Shown here: one piece after another, positions 44,212 through 55,361 of the stretch
Layout of the letters: every line of letters begins with the position of its first letter
How positions within the stretch are numbered: the stretch's first letter is position 1
NCBI RefSeq assembly: GCF_035046485.1
Contig: NC_085137.1
Coordinates: forward strand, 254,036,733-254,100,732
Length of the DNA: 64,000 nucleotides
Direction of reading: 5' to 3'
From: Aedes albopictus
Lineage: Eukaryota > Arthropoda > Insecta > Diptera > Culicidae
Translations under genes and position numbers: made by a program
Notes under the pieces: generated by a model
The model's database searches: none
The model's input: only the letters and a program-made list of their open reading frames with translations
Told to the model about the DNA's origin: nothing

Positions 44212-45972
44212 CCCCCCGTTGAGTCAGCAGACTCAACCGAAGGCAGCACTGCGATCTTTGTCACCGACCGTTTGAACTCGCCAGATGTAGTCTTGACGGT
44301 GACCACTCGTATTGCTCCATCTCCTCCTGGATGTGTCGCAATGATACGACCGCGACGCCACTGTTGAGGTGGTAGATTCTCATCAAGTAACAGCACTAGA
44401 GCACCAACCTTGAAGTGTTTGACGTCCCCAGTGTGCCACTTCTGCCTTGTCTGAAGGTGGTGAAGATACTCGGATGACCATCTTCCCCACAAGTGTTGCA
44501 TCATCTGCTGAAGGTGCTCGTATCTGCTGAGTCTTCCTACCTTCTCGTCGGTGTACGAAGGCTCCGGGAGTGCCACCGCCGACCGACCGATGAGGAAATG
44601 AGATGGCGTTAGTATCGTAGTATCGTTCGGGTCATCCGAAAGTGGGCACAAGGGACGAGAGTTTAATATTGCCTCCGTTTGTGCCAAAAACGTGGTCATT
44701 TCCTCATATGTTAAGCGTGTTTCACCGATGACTCGTTTGAAGTGGAACTTCATGGATTTTACACCTGCTTCCCACACTCCCCCGAAGTGTGGGCTTCGTG
44801 GGGGAATGAAGTGCCAACGTATGCCCTTGGACGAACAAAACTCCGCCAGCTTCCGCCGATGCTGTTCTTCCTCGAAAAGTTCTCGTAGAGCTGCTAATTC
44901 GTGGTTCGCTCCCACGAATGACGTCCCATTGTCCGAAAACACGTCACTAGGAAATCCACGACGGCTGGCAAAACGATGTAGAGCAGCGATGAAATGTTCA
45001 GTTGTCAAGCTTGACACCAACTCCATGTGAATTACCTTGACTGCCATACAGATGAACACCAGTACGTATGCCTCGTATGTCTTTGGACTTCTAAGGCTCA
45101 ATCTCAGCTGGAAGGGTCCCGCGTAGTCAACACCTACCTTGGAAAATACAGGCGCCGGATTCACGCGTGGTTCTGGAAGATTTCCCATTAGTTGACTGCC
45201 GAGGACAGGACGATGCTTAGCACAAAGTTGGCATGATGCAATGATCTTTTTGATTGCTGTTTTCGCGCGCAGTGGCCAATACCGTTCACGTACGATGGCC
45301 AACAAACCGCTGGGGCCAACGTGGGAATGATCTTCGTGGAGTCTTCTGAGGAGGATAACTGTCAGGTGGTGCTTCTCTGGCAGGAGCACCTTATGTTTTC
45401 CATCGTAAGGGATGACAGAATATTTGAGGCGACCTCCAACTCGAATCAGTCCATCTTCTGCCACAAACGGTGCAAGGTTGCTGAGATTGTGGCGCTTGAC
45501 CGGCGTGTGCTGAAGAGTGCGCAGAAGATCGCCAAACACTTCCTCCTGTAGCATACGTATAACCGCACTTTCTGCAACGAACACTTCATCTGCTGTGATT
45601 GGTGTGCTCAGCGGGTGAGTGCGTCTTGGAGTTAAGAATCGCCGGACATACACCCAAGCTCGTAGCAGCTTGCGGTAGTGACTCATCCTGTTGAACTGGT
45701 CGGTAGGTTTAGCACTGGTAGTCGTCAGAACCTTTGCTTGTTTCAGTTCCGGTATCGCTGACTCGTCCAAAGGTTCAGGAGCGGTTGCCTTCACATACGG
45801 TTGCCACAATAATGGTGATCCGGTCCACCAGAGCTTGTTCTGCAGCAAATTCTCCGGATACTCGCCTCTGGATATAACGTCAGCCGGGTTGCATTCCGAC
45901 CGAACATACTGCCACTGGTGGATATTCGTTGATTCCAAAATAGCTGCGACACGGTTTGCGACAAACACGTTC
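44205..45972 (-). pseudogene. BEL/Pao pol, end of RNase H and integrase
   Basis: C-terminal part of the BEL polyprotein, separated from its RT by the gag-only element. It starts with the end of RNase H (QWQYVRSECNPADVISRGEY). The integrase zinc finger HEDHSHVG...CQLCAKH follows, then the core with VDYAGPF (first Asp), FSDNGTSFVGAN (second Asp) and SPHFGGVWEAGV (Glu). It ends in the small basic domain typical of Pao integrases (PPQQWRRGRI). This segment is open for 587 codons, so damage to the element is confined to a few events. Confidence 0.92.
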
Positions 45973-46440
45973 TGTTGCGGTAGATATGTTGGGAGTTCTT
46001 CCAGCAGTGATCAAAACCCAAATTTTAGTGTGATCAGCTTAAAGCTATAAATATTTTATTATTAGGATAGGTTTTGTAATAAATTCATTAGGTAACTTAC
46101 ATTTCTGTCTCCGTACTACGTTCTTATCTACACACAACCTAATGTTAGGATTATTCCGTAGCCTGTAAGTTTAAGTAGCTTGTAAGTTTAATCTAGATTA
46201 AGAAACGCATTTAAAATTCACCTTTTGACTATAGATTCTAAGGAAAACCAAAATAACTAGCAGACTCAAAACCTCGACAAACAACAATTCTGAATCGACT
46301 GTTTACAACTAGGCTAACTATTATCTTTTGCCTGCCTTCGGGGTTGGCGGCAATTATTATTACGTAAGCCGAATGAGATGGACAGTGGTACGCTGTGATA
46401 CAATAATGATGCTCAATTCAAGAGGCTGTTTCGGTGAACA
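45973..46440 (-). repeat. 3' LTR of the gag-only BEL element
   Basis: 468 bp. On the minus strand it starts TGTTCACCGAAACAG and ends CTACCGCAACA. By eye it is identical to 49422-49889. AATAAA-like signals lie near 46075. The 5-bp duplication CGTTC flanks the whole element (45968-45972, 49890-49894). Confidence 0.95.
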
Positions 46441-46452
46441 TCCTCCCCCTCG
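46441..46452 (-). other. Polypurine tract of the gag-only element
   Basis: On the minus strand GAGGGGGAGGA directly precedes the 3' LTR, the expected primer for plus-strand DNA synthesis. Its presence shows the element keeps its replication signals although pol is missing. Confidence 0.8.
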
Positions 46453-46542
46453 TGTCGCCTTAATTTCCGATTCAGCGTCACTAAATCCTACCGCGACCGA
46501 TACTGCCAATATCATTTAGCGCCATTTTAAATCCGGCAAATT

Positions 46543-49395
46543 CTACGATGAGCTGTGACTATCGCTTTGATCATCAATTGCCGCTACCGGAGTGAAATGC
46601 AGCATACGATGATGTCGCTTCTGACAACCACCGATTCCACATACCTGACCTTTGCAAGGCCATCGTACGTGTGATGTGAGACAGCGAGCACAAAGTTTGT
46701 GCATCTTGACTGCCTCCCACTTACCATCCAAATCAAGCTTCTTAAAAACCGTACAGCTATCTAGTTGATGACTGTCTACATTACAAATTGAACATGGTTT
46801 ACCAACGCTCAAATTTTCCCTTTCCTTCTGTGGAGGTCCACCGGATCCAATTTCCTCCGCATCTTCTCGACGATTCTCTTCCGAATACTCCAAGCATCCA
46901 TGCATATTCACATACGATCTTTCCTTCGGTCTTGTTCTTTCGTCTCTCAGAAAACTGTGTGGGACGTTAGTAAGTAGGGTTATACCACTCGCAGCCGAAG
47001 ATACTTTCGTCATATAGTCGCTGAAAACATTCAAGTCTACTACCGGAACTTGTTCCTGGTAAAGCGCCCAGTTGAACTTGACCGTTGTTGGTAGTTTGTC
47101 AACTAGCTCTTGGAGCAAATTAGGATTCGTTAGATATCTTTGTAAGCCAACTGCTTTAAGGTGCCCGCACAGGTTTTGCACAACCAACCCAAAACTGACA
47201 AGCGTCTCCAACCGGTCTGCCTTTGGTGGTGGAGTTGCTCTAACTTTGGCTATCATGTTGTTAACAATCTGTTCAGGACGACCATATAACTGCTGCAAAG
47301 TGGACAGAACTTGAGGAACTGTTGACGGGTGCAGTAAGAAACTGCTAACGGAATCCTTTGCACTACCTCTCAGACAACGTTGCAAACGCAGAAGGTTTTC
47401 CGAGTTAGTGAACCCACATGTCTCTGTTGAGTGTTGATAGCTGCTTATAAATAGCGGCCAATCGACCGGATCACCAGAAAAAGTCGGAAGTTCCTTAATT
47501 ACAACTTGTCTAGCAGCTAGTTGTTGAGGTGACGGCCCAAAATATCCGCTCGCATAACCCAAAGATTGAGCCGAAAACTGCGGTATGGCAGTGAATGCAT
47601 TCGGAACACACGGAACTGTTACTGACGTATTTAGCAATCCTATATCAGAAGCTTCACATTGTGCAAGGAAACCCTGACGACAGCTGGATGCTGCCACACC
47701 ATCAGTCGATTCTCCTATCCACGACGCTGGAGGAGGAGGTAACGAAGAAGAACAAGCTCCGTCGGTTGGTTCATCCACGTACCGATTGATGATCTGCTCT
47801 ATCTCCTCGTGCAAGTCCCAATACTCCTTTTCTGCTTCTTTCCGTAGTCGAATGGCCTTCTTTTCACGCAGTTGCACCGCTTCGATTTCGGATTGCAGTT
47901 GCATCTCCCTACTACGCAGACATTTGATTTCATTCTGCAGTTCTGCAATCTGATGCTGTAGTGCTCCAAATTCTCGGTCTCGTCTCTGGAGTTGACTCCG
48001 CAAATCTGCTTCCGCAGTATGCATCCGCTCCCTGTCTTCGATGATTATCTTCTCCAAAGTCCTAATCTGAGCATTCAGCTCTAAACGTTCGTGATCTCTT
48101 TGCTTAAGCTGCGAACGCAAATCTTCTTCCGATTCTCGTACCAACTTCAGCTCAGTAGCATTCTGCAGCTGTAGATGTTTTACTCGGTTTACCAGTTCTA
48201 GCTCGCGCTTTCGCCTTACATCGATGTCCACCTGGTGCTTATGCATCAGATCTTCGATGACCCGATGTTCCGCTTCTGTTTGTTTCTGCAGCTGAAGAGC
48301 ATTCTGTTTGCGGAGCTCTCCAGTTTCAACACTCCAACGCTTGTAACAGTGCGTACCAAAGGGTTTGAGGTTTGTCGCCTCTTTTGCAGCATTCGGAACT
48401 ACTTTCTCGACCTTGAGGAGATCCGCGTATGGTTGAATGTCGACATATGGTAAATCGACCGGTTTGCTTTCTGGTTTCTGCATGTTCGCATCAGTTCTAA
48501 CGTTGGCTTCGATAGGATCCTCAGATTCCTCCCTGTTCGTAACGCTGCCTAGGGTTCGTGGGATCGATTTCATCTCTGTTCCCGCAAATGCCCTATAATC
48601 ATCACGAGGGACTGCCGCTGCAGATCCAACAGTCTTTATCGGTGTCGAAGAAAGGTGTACCCCCTGCGGTTCAGCCGGAAATGCATCACCAACGGAACAA
48701 TCAGTATTCGCAGATTTCGCGGATGTCTGTCTATAAGCCATCTCACCGGAAACTTCGGTTGCCTTTGTCTGTCTTACCCAATCCTCCGTTCGTTTTGCAC
48801 TCATTTGACTGCTTCGCATACTGTGTACGCTTCGTCTTTCTTCGTCGTCTTGTCGACTAAGCAATTCATGCTTCCTATCAATGAAATGCTTGCCCCGTTC
48901 TAGCCGCTCCTGAAGTTCCCGCTCGTTTAACGCACGCTCCTTTTCGATTCGCTCTCGGTTCAGTTCATCAAGCAATTTTCGTTCTTCTTCCAGGCGTTGT
49001 AGCTCACGTTCTACACTTGTTCGCCGGGCGCTAGACGTGCTCGAAATACCGCTCAACTGACTCGATGCTGATTCCAATACCACAGAAACCGCACTCGGTA
49101 TGCATGATGCACACACATAATTAGATGAACGTACTGTGGCCGTGTTGACATTGGCGCAGGTAAAATGGTACCAATGACTACAGTTCCGACACTGTACCAT
49201 ATACCGCTCGCTATTATTTGGCCGTTCGCATGCAGCACATCCGCGCAACTCACCTCCGTCTGTATCGATCATCGATGGGATGAAAGAATCTTCCGACGAA
49301 TTACTCGTTTTGTTGCCATCCGGGTTGGGTTTAGCATTCGCCTGCTGAGCCCTTGCCTGTGAACGGGTTTGTCGTACATTCGACTGCAAACTCAT
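46543..49395 (-). CDS. Gag protein of a gag-only BEL/Pao element
   Basis: One intact frame of 950 codons fills almost all of the space between the LTRs. The ATG at 49395 was chosen over one at 49470, which lies inside the LTR. A PHD-like zinc finger spans residues 53-98 (CAACERPNNSERYMVQC, then CSHWYHFTC, then CASC). Long charged coiled-coil stretches follow (about 140-220 and 390-560), then a BEL-type capsid region (LPTFSGDPVDWPLFISSY). Zinc knuckles near the C-terminus include CSICNVDSHQLDSC and CARCLTSHVRWPC. Protease, RT and integrase are absent: the stop lies 100 bp before the LTR. It would need enzymes from a related BEL. The open frame and identical LTRs imply very recent insertion. 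Confidence 0.93.
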   Translation of the reverse strand: MSLQSNVRQTRSQARAQQANAKPNPDGNKTSNSSEDSFIPSMIDTDGGELRGCAACERPNNSERYMVQCRNCSHWYHFTCANVNTATVRSSNYVCASCIPSAVSVVLESASSQLSGISSTSSARRTSVERELQRLEEERKLLDELNRERIEKERALNERELQERLERGKHFIDRKHELLSRQDDEERRSVHSMRSSQMSAKRTEDWVRQTKATEVSGEMAYRQTSAKSANTDCSVGDAFPAEPQGVHLSSTPIKTVGSAAAVPRDDYRAFAGTEMKSIPRTLGSVTNREESEDPIEANVRTDANMQKPESKPVDLPYVDIQPYADLLKVEKVVPNAAKEATNLKPFGTHCYKRWSVETGELRKQNALQLQKQTEAEHRVIEDLMHKHQVDIDVRRKRELELVNRVKHLQLQNATELKLVRESEEDLRSQLKQRDHERLELNAQIRTLEKIIIEDRERMHTAEADLRSQLQRRDREFGALQHQIAELQNEIKCLRSREMQLQSEIEAVQLREKKAIRLRKEAEKEYWDLHEEIEQIINRYVDEPTDGACSSSLPPPPASWIGESTDGVAASSCRQGFLAQCEASDIGLLNTSVTVPCVPNAFTAIPQFSAQSLGYASGYFGPSPQQLAARQVVIKELPTFSGDPVDWPLFISSYQHSTETCGFTNSENLLRLQRCLRGSAKDSVSSFLLHPSTVPQVLSTLQQLYGRPEQIVNNMIAKVRATPPPKADRLETLVSFGLVVQNLCGHLKAVGLQRYLTNPNLLQELVDKLPTTVKFNWALYQEQVPVVDLNVFSDYMTKVSSAASGITLLTNVPHSFLRDERTRPKERSYVNMHGCLEYSEENRREDAEEIGSGGPPQKERENLSVGKPCSICNVDSHQLDSCTVFKKLDLDGKWEAVKMHKLCARCLTSHVRWPCKGQVCGIGGCQKRHHRMLHFTPVAAIDDQSDSHSSS

Positions 49396-49421
49396 CCTGC
49401 TCCGGAAGAAATCTTTAAGAA

Positions 49422-49889
49422 TGTTGCGGTAGATATGTTGGGAGTTCTTCCAGCAGTGATCAAAACCCAAATTTTAGTGTGATCAGCTTAAAGCTATAAA
49501 TATTTTATTATTAGGATAGGTTTTGTAATAAATTCATTAGGTAACTTACATTTCTGTCTCCGTACTACGTTCTTATCTACACACAACCTAATGTTAGGAT
49601 TATTCCGTAGCCTGTAAGTTTAAGTAGCTTGTAAGTTTAATCTAGATTAAGAAACGCATTTAAAATTCACCTTTTGACTATAGATTCTAAGGAAAACCAA
49701 AATAACTAGCAGACTCAAAACCTCGACAAACAACAATTCTGAATCGACTGTTTACAACTAGGCTAACTATTATCTTTTGCCTGCCTTCGGGGTTGGCGGC
49801 AATTATTATTACGTAAGCCGAATGAGATGGACAGTGGTACGCTGTGATACAATAATGATGCTCAATTCAAGAGGCTGTTTCGGTGAACA
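49422..49889 (-). repeat. 5' LTR of the gag-only BEL element
   Basis: 468 bp, apparently identical to 45973-46440. The leader to the gag ATG is only 26 bp (49396-49421), very short for a BEL element, so the primer-binding site must lie there. I could not assign it to a particular tRNA. Confidence 0.95.
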
Positions 49890-51517
49890 CGTTCAATGCT
49901 GCCGGTGGTTTCTTGAGCCAGCATAGGACAATCTGAGAATCACACCATAGCTTCACTTCGTCGAACTGCACATTCATCGCCGATACCACCCTTCCTGTCA
50001 GCTCCGCAAGTAGCCGTGCACCACAGAGTTCCAATCTCGGGATTGTTAAAGACTTCAACGGCGCCACTCGTGATTTGCTTGCGACGAGGTCGACGTTGAC
50101 CGATCCATCTACGGCGATTGACCTGATATACAGTACCGCTCCGTACGCCCGCATTGAAGCGTCTGAGAAGCCATGCAACTCGACTCTTCTTGATCCTGCT
50201 GGTATCACAAGCCGCCGCTTCCTAATCTGGTTGACAGACGGCAGCTGTTCCTGGAAACTTCTCCAACTCTGCAGTAATTCGTCCGGTAGTGCTTCATCCC
50301 AGTCCAATCCGATACGCCATACATCTTGCATGAGCAACTTGGCCGTGGTCATGATTGGGCCAAGAAACCCGAGAGGGTCGAACAAACGTCCAATGTCCGA
50401 CATCACGGTTCGCTTTGTAGTGGAAATCCTGTTTTCCGATCGATTCACGTGAAAGCCGAAATAGTCATCCGTTGGGTTCCAGATGAGCCCCAATGCCTTG
50501 ATAGTATCGTTTACGCTACCTTCCTCGAAGTTGACTTGTTTCTCGTGTAGATGTTCCGGAATCACGTTCAGTACGTCGGGGCTGTTCGAGCAAAATTTGT
50601 GGACTCCGAATCCACCCTTCGCTAACAACGCTGACAATTGATGATATACGGTGATGACAGTTTCGACGGACTCTCCTCCGGTCAGGAAGTCATCGATGTA
50701 GCTGTCTTTCTCTATTACGTTCGCAGCCAGGGGAAATTCCTGTCCTTCGTCCCTTGTCAGCTGCATGAGTGCCCGAGTAGCGTGATGAGGTGAACTTGCT
50801 ACCCCATACGTCACCGTTTGAAGCTCGAACGTTCGTTCTTCTCCGTTGGCGTTCCTCCACAGAATCCGTTGGAAGCGACAGTCTTCTGGATACATTCGAA
50901 TTTGGCGGTACATCTTGGGGATGTCCGCCATCAGAACCACCTCGTGTGTACAAAAGCACAAAATTATCGTCAGCAGATCACTCTGTACGGTAGGACCTAC
51001 TGAGATAGTATCGTTCAGCGAAACACCTGAAGTGGTTTTTGCTGACGCGTCAAAAAACGACACGAGTTTTCGTAGTGGAACTAGTCGCTTTGTAGACCGC
51101 GTGATGTGGAATATAGTATCCTTTCTCATCCACACTTTCCACCTCCTTCATGTGTCCTAGTTGTTCATATTCAGCCATGAATTGCTCATACTGCTCGCGC
51201 TTTTCCGGGTTCCTATCTAGTGCAACCTTCAGTCGATCGAAGCGTTTCTTGGCAAGTTCGTACGAATCACCAAGCCTATCCTTGAGTTCGTTGAAGGGGA
51301 GCCGTACTTGATAACGGCCCTGCTCGTCCCGGTTATGGGTCTGGTTGAAGTGTTCCTCCACGTCAGTTTCCGTTTTAGTAAGCATACCCTCTGATGGAAC
51401 GGACTCAACTTCCCAAAACTTCGTCAGTGTTCGGTTAAGCTCTTCCTCAAAGCGATTGAATTGGCACACACGAGAGAACTGTTTGGGATTTCGAGTGTAA
51501 ACTGAACCTGCTACTAC
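49890..51517 (-). pseudogene. BEL/Pao pol, reverse transcriptase and RNase H, frameshifted
   Basis: The first part (51517 to about 51058) carries the RT N-terminus (VDEKGYYIPHHAVYK). At a run of six A (51052-51057; T on the coding strand) one extra base breaks the frame inside the conserved VVFDASA motif. The rest (to 49890) holds MADIPKMYRQI, the catalytic SYIDDFLTGG and RNase H with HGFSDASMRAYGAV and LWCDSQIVLCWL. It ends at LNVF, where the gag-only element is inserted. The next host residues, VANRVAAIL, resume at 45972. Confidence 0.92.
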
Positions 51518-52623
51518 CCAAGTAACCACAAGCATTATAACATTGCACGAATTAGACTGAATATCAACCTTTGCAATGCGAAATGCAGTAATTCCACACT
51601 TGTCATGCAATAATGTTTTAGATTGGCATTATCAGTGTGATGATGCATTGCATTTTTCTTTACATTCGGGTTTATTAAAAGGTGATATAAGATAATTCAA
51701 TAATTCAACACTGCAAAAACTGAATAAATGCAATGTACAAACTAGCAAAGTTTGCTCTAACAATACAATTATAAAAGCTTGACTCTAATGGTAAACAAAT
51801 GAAATCAATAAGATTGAACAACTTTACGGTCAACTCTAGCGGTCTTCAACATTTCTGGTTCGACTACCGACCAACTGATTCCCCGTTTGAGCCACCGATC
51901 GACGACAGCAAAACCTATTTAGAGATGAACTTTTCTCTTTTCTGTAGGCTGTTATTACATGCCAATAACGATGGAAATCACAATTAGCATATGAGCAGTG
52001 TGTGAAGGGTTTTTTAATCGAGGTTTTAATTTTCTTATGTTGATTAAATATCTTCTAAAATGTATTATGTATTCATCAGTAATTTATCGGAATGAGATAA
52101 TTTACTGTATTATATTACATATGACATAGTCGTTTTACCCTCTACTTACAATGATTGGGACAGAAGAACAGGTTTCTTTTAGTGAATCAAATATCTGTTG
52201 TTATCACTGCAGCAGAAACGGTCCAAGGCGCCAGCGCGTATGGAACTCATCTAGCGGTCTTCAACACTTCTGGTTCGACTCCCGACCCGACGACAAAAAA
52301 AAATGGTTAAAACATTCATGTGTGGGGGCATCAGTACCGTCGATAACGAAACGGTGCTAAAAATAGATTTTTGTTTTGGTTTTTCGTGTTGCACGTATCA
52401 AGCATGTGGAATGCAAATGTACAGCACATGCATTTATATTACATTAGCAATGGCTGTCAGCGTGCTGCAATATGTGGCACTAATTTGATTTTAGTGGGGC
52501 CCTTTTCGACTTTAATATTGCTTCAATGAGGTGTATAAAGTAATGCAGCATTATATTCATAATTTTAATTAATAATATATAGCAAAATTGATGCACTTAT
52601 ATACGGCTTCGTGGTTACTTGGG
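51518..52623. mobile_element. TA-flanked element with CCCAAGTAACCAC ends, inserted in BEL pol
   Basis: 1106 bp. CCCAAGTAACCACAAGC at left and the inverse CCCAAGTAACCACGAAGC at right, with TA on both sides (51516-51517, 52624-52625). It splits the BEL Gly-Trp-Val motif after protease and adds a stop codon within 9 bp. Inside are two related blocks with CTAGCGGTCTTCAACA (about 51836 and 52251). No transposase frame. Confidence 0.85.
52212..52292 (+). repeat. tRNA-like fragment (possibly tRNA-Leu-derived SINE head)
   Basis: GGTCCAAGGCGCCAGCG resembles the A-box/D-arm region of tRNA-Leu, and TTCTGGTTCGACTCCCGAC resembles the B-box/T-arm, at about the right spacing. A second T-arm-like copy (GGTTCGACTACCGACC) lies at about 51858. 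I see no paired acceptor stem, so it is not called as a functional tRNA gene. A SINE promoter remnant is more likely. Confidence 0.45.
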
Positions 52624-53562
52624 TACCCATCCTAGTTCGGTTTCCACCAGTACCGCAGAGCTATTTCCAAGCTTTACTCGACCGCCTTTGACGAGGTCAA
52701 AGAATATTTCGTTTCCGAGTATCAGGTCGATTTCTCCTGGAGTGTGGAACGAAGAGTCGGCTAACGGCAGAGTGGATGGGAGCGACAAAGAGGAAACATC
52801 TATTTCAACCGCTGGTATGTTGGACGTGACTCGGGGAACAACCAAAAAATCCAAATCGTATCGTGATTTTGTACCGAAGCGAGAGCGGATCGTAGTAGAC
52901 ACCAGATGTTTCACGTTGGTTTGAATGTCATTCAGACCGTTGATTGGGAGATCGATTCGTTCTAACTTGAGTTTCAGCTGACTGGCCAACCTTTCCGTGA
53001 TAATGTGGCTGTCTGAACCGGAATCCAGCAAGGCTCGAGATTTAATGGTACTGCCTCCATATCCCGTCACAAAAACTTCCGCTGTAGAAAGCAATACGTG
53101 CCGCTTGACTGCCACGGTGTGACCACACAATGTATTCGCGCTCGGTGCATCTGGAACAATGGTGTCTTCAGGCTGGCCGCGGTCCGGGACTGTCTGCTGT
53201 TGATTTGTCTTCGGATCTGCAACCTTCGTCGATTTCGTAGCAGTGGAACCATCCGTATTGTTGCTAGGATGTAGTAAGCTATGGTGTTTACGGCCACAAC
53301 CCTGAACCTTGCAGACATGATCCGAAGGACAATCGAGAACACGGTGATTACCCTTCAAGCAATTGTAGCACAAATTTGATTTGGTTACTACAGACTTCCG
53401 CTCCGAGGTGGACTGATTTTGAAACTTAGGACATCGGTAGATAGAATGATCGGATTTGCAACAGGGACAGCTTTCCTTGGTAGCTTGGACGAAAGACTTT
53501 GAGGCATTCTGCGAAGCAGGGCGCTGACTGAACGGTTGCCGTTGCTTGGACTGGGACTGAAC
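52624..53562 (-). pseudogene. BEL/Pao gag C-terminus and protease
   Basis: Zinc knuckles CPCCKSDHSIYRC, CYNCLKGNHRVLDC and CKVQGCGRKHHSLLH are followed by an aspartic protease with ALLDSGSDSHIITERLA. It ends at LVETELGWV, where the TA-flanked element is inserted. On the 5' side it is cut by the 423-bp MITE. A longer frame starting inside that MITE (at 53667) is an accident of the insertion. Confidence 0.9.
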
Positions 53563-53985
53563 CAAGGGGTTGGTCACTCGGCACATTGTGCCCGGCACAC
53601 ATGCCGGCACATCTCGGCACACATGCCGGCACAATCCGGCACACATGGGCACAACATAGAAATCCAACTTTGCGGTATGGAATCAAACTGTCATTATACT
53701 TACGATTGCAAAAAATCCCTTCATACAGATTCTAGACAAGTGTTCTGGGTGGAATTTTGTCGGTAAACACCGACTAGACCAATAACATTCGCCAAAAATA
53801 GACAGGATTATAATTAGCGCAAAAACATTCTAAGAAAATATTCCACTGGGCACATTCGGCACACCTCCGGCACGTTCGGCACACTTCGGCACACACTGAA
53901 AAACAACCGGCACAGTTTAGGCACATATTGGCGCACGCTCAAAAATCACGGCACAAATGAAGTGTGCTGAATGACCAACCCCTTG
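53563..53985 (-). mobile_element. 423-bp MITE, copy 2, inserted in BEL gag
   Basis: Same element as 42573-42995 in reverse orientation. The perfect 8-bp duplication GACTGAAC lies at 53555-53562 and 53986-53993. It interrupts a Gln/Ser-rich part of Gag. Confidence 0.95.
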
Positions 53986-55070
53986 GACTGAACTGCTCCC
54001 TGCTGAGGCCCTTGGTGTTGCGAGTGACTGGTCCGCACCAGAACACGTCCCCGTTCCCGGAGGAAATCCATAAACTCACTAAACACGGGTAAGTCTCCTG
54101 CCCCTAGCTCCAATTCCCATTGCTCTTGGGTTTCCCTGTCCAACTTCTTGTACAAAACATTGACAAGAAGCAGCTCAGCCAAACCCTCGACCTTGAATCC
54201 ATGGCTACTGAGCGCTTCTGTATGTTTGGTGCAGATATCAACAAGTTTTGTGATTGACTTACCTCGGTTGTCCTTGGTTACCTTGGGGATGTCGAGGATA
54301 GCATCAATATGCGTATCCATAATCAAACGCTTATCTTCGTATGCGTTCTCCAGTATGTTCCAAGCCAGGCTGTAGTCATTACTATTGATGACCTCCTGAT
54401 CAATTTTGTCTTTTGCATCACCATCCAATGAATTTCGCAGATGCAAAATTTTCATCGCTGGCGTTTCCTGTGGGTACTTACTCATTATGCTTTGGAACAG
54501 GCTTTTGAAGCTGTACCAATTCACAGGATCCCCATTGAACCGAGGGAACGGGGCGTGTAGTTGTGGCGCTGGAGCTTGAACATACACCGGCTGCGGGACG
54601 GCCGGGACCACCGCGCTAGGCGGTTTCGCTTCTGCTTCTCCGAACTTTGCTATCTTCGTCTGCACGACAACGTACAGTTGGTCGTGCATTCGTTCAAACT
54701 TCACATACTCCTGCCGATGCTCCTCGCGATTCTCCTTCGGAATGATCACAGACATTTCGGAGTGTATTTTCTCATATTCATCCGAACACCTACGTAGCGT
54801 GTCCAGATGCAGCCGTAGAAGGTGAATGTTGACGTCGCCCTGCTTCACACTTTCGTTGATCCGGAGCAGCTTCTCGATCAGCAAATTACGCCGATCACTC
54901 AACGGCTCCAATTTCTGCTCCATAATTCTTCGTTGCTCTGCAGCTTGCTTCGCGATTTTTTGCTGGGCAATCGTCGGAACTTGGTTCCTGTCGTCGTCAC
55001 CCGTCAAAGCACTCAATATATTTCTTCGTGGTATTGGAACCACCACTCGCGGTGTCTCAGACTCCGACAT
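53986..55070 (-). pseudogene. BEL/Pao gag N-terminal part
   Basis: Starts at a Met (55070; SESETPRVVVPIPRRN), continues through a coiled-coil-like region to the BEL capsid motif PFPRFNGDPVNWYSFKSLFQ. It ends in the QHQGPQQGAVQS stretch where the MITE is inserted. An in-frame Met also exists at 55130. The frame is intact apart from that interruption. Confidence 0.9.
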
Positions 55071-55361
55071 GCACTCACACTTTTGTTTACGTTTGCTGCT
55101 CACACGGTGAGGCCAGCCCGTCACTATCACTAGTCAATTTTTGCTTCTTCGTGGCTTGGCCACTTTTTCATGCCGCTGGGGCACTAATACACGCACACCG
55201 TTGTGCAAGTCACTCGACGCGAAGAACACCGATCACGAGTCACGCACAGCTGGCATGGCGACACTGCTTTGCCCTAATGCACCTTTCAATTCCATTCACC
55301 GCTGGGCCGAACTACACGCACACAAATGTGCGCCACACTCTCTTGGCGAGGGCTGCTATGC
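55071..55361 (-). other. Probable 5' leader of the BEL element
   Basis: Rich in CACGCACAC- and CAGTCACTCG-like words. No primer-binding site or LTR boundary could be fixed, and nothing here matches the putative 3' LTR. Confidence 0.35.

Noticed and set aside
49396..49470. Upstream Met for the gag-only protein
   Set aside because: It lies within the LTR, and the identical LTR at the other end carries it too. The Met at 49395 is the first after the LTR.
52212..52292. Functional tRNA-Leu gene
   Set aside because: A-box and B-box words are present but I see no paired acceptor stem or clear anticodon arm, and part of it is repeated nearby.
52615..53667. BEL gag-protease frame apparently starting inside the MITE
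   Set aside because: The first residues come from the MITE and the last from the TA element. Real BEL coding is limited to 52624-53562.
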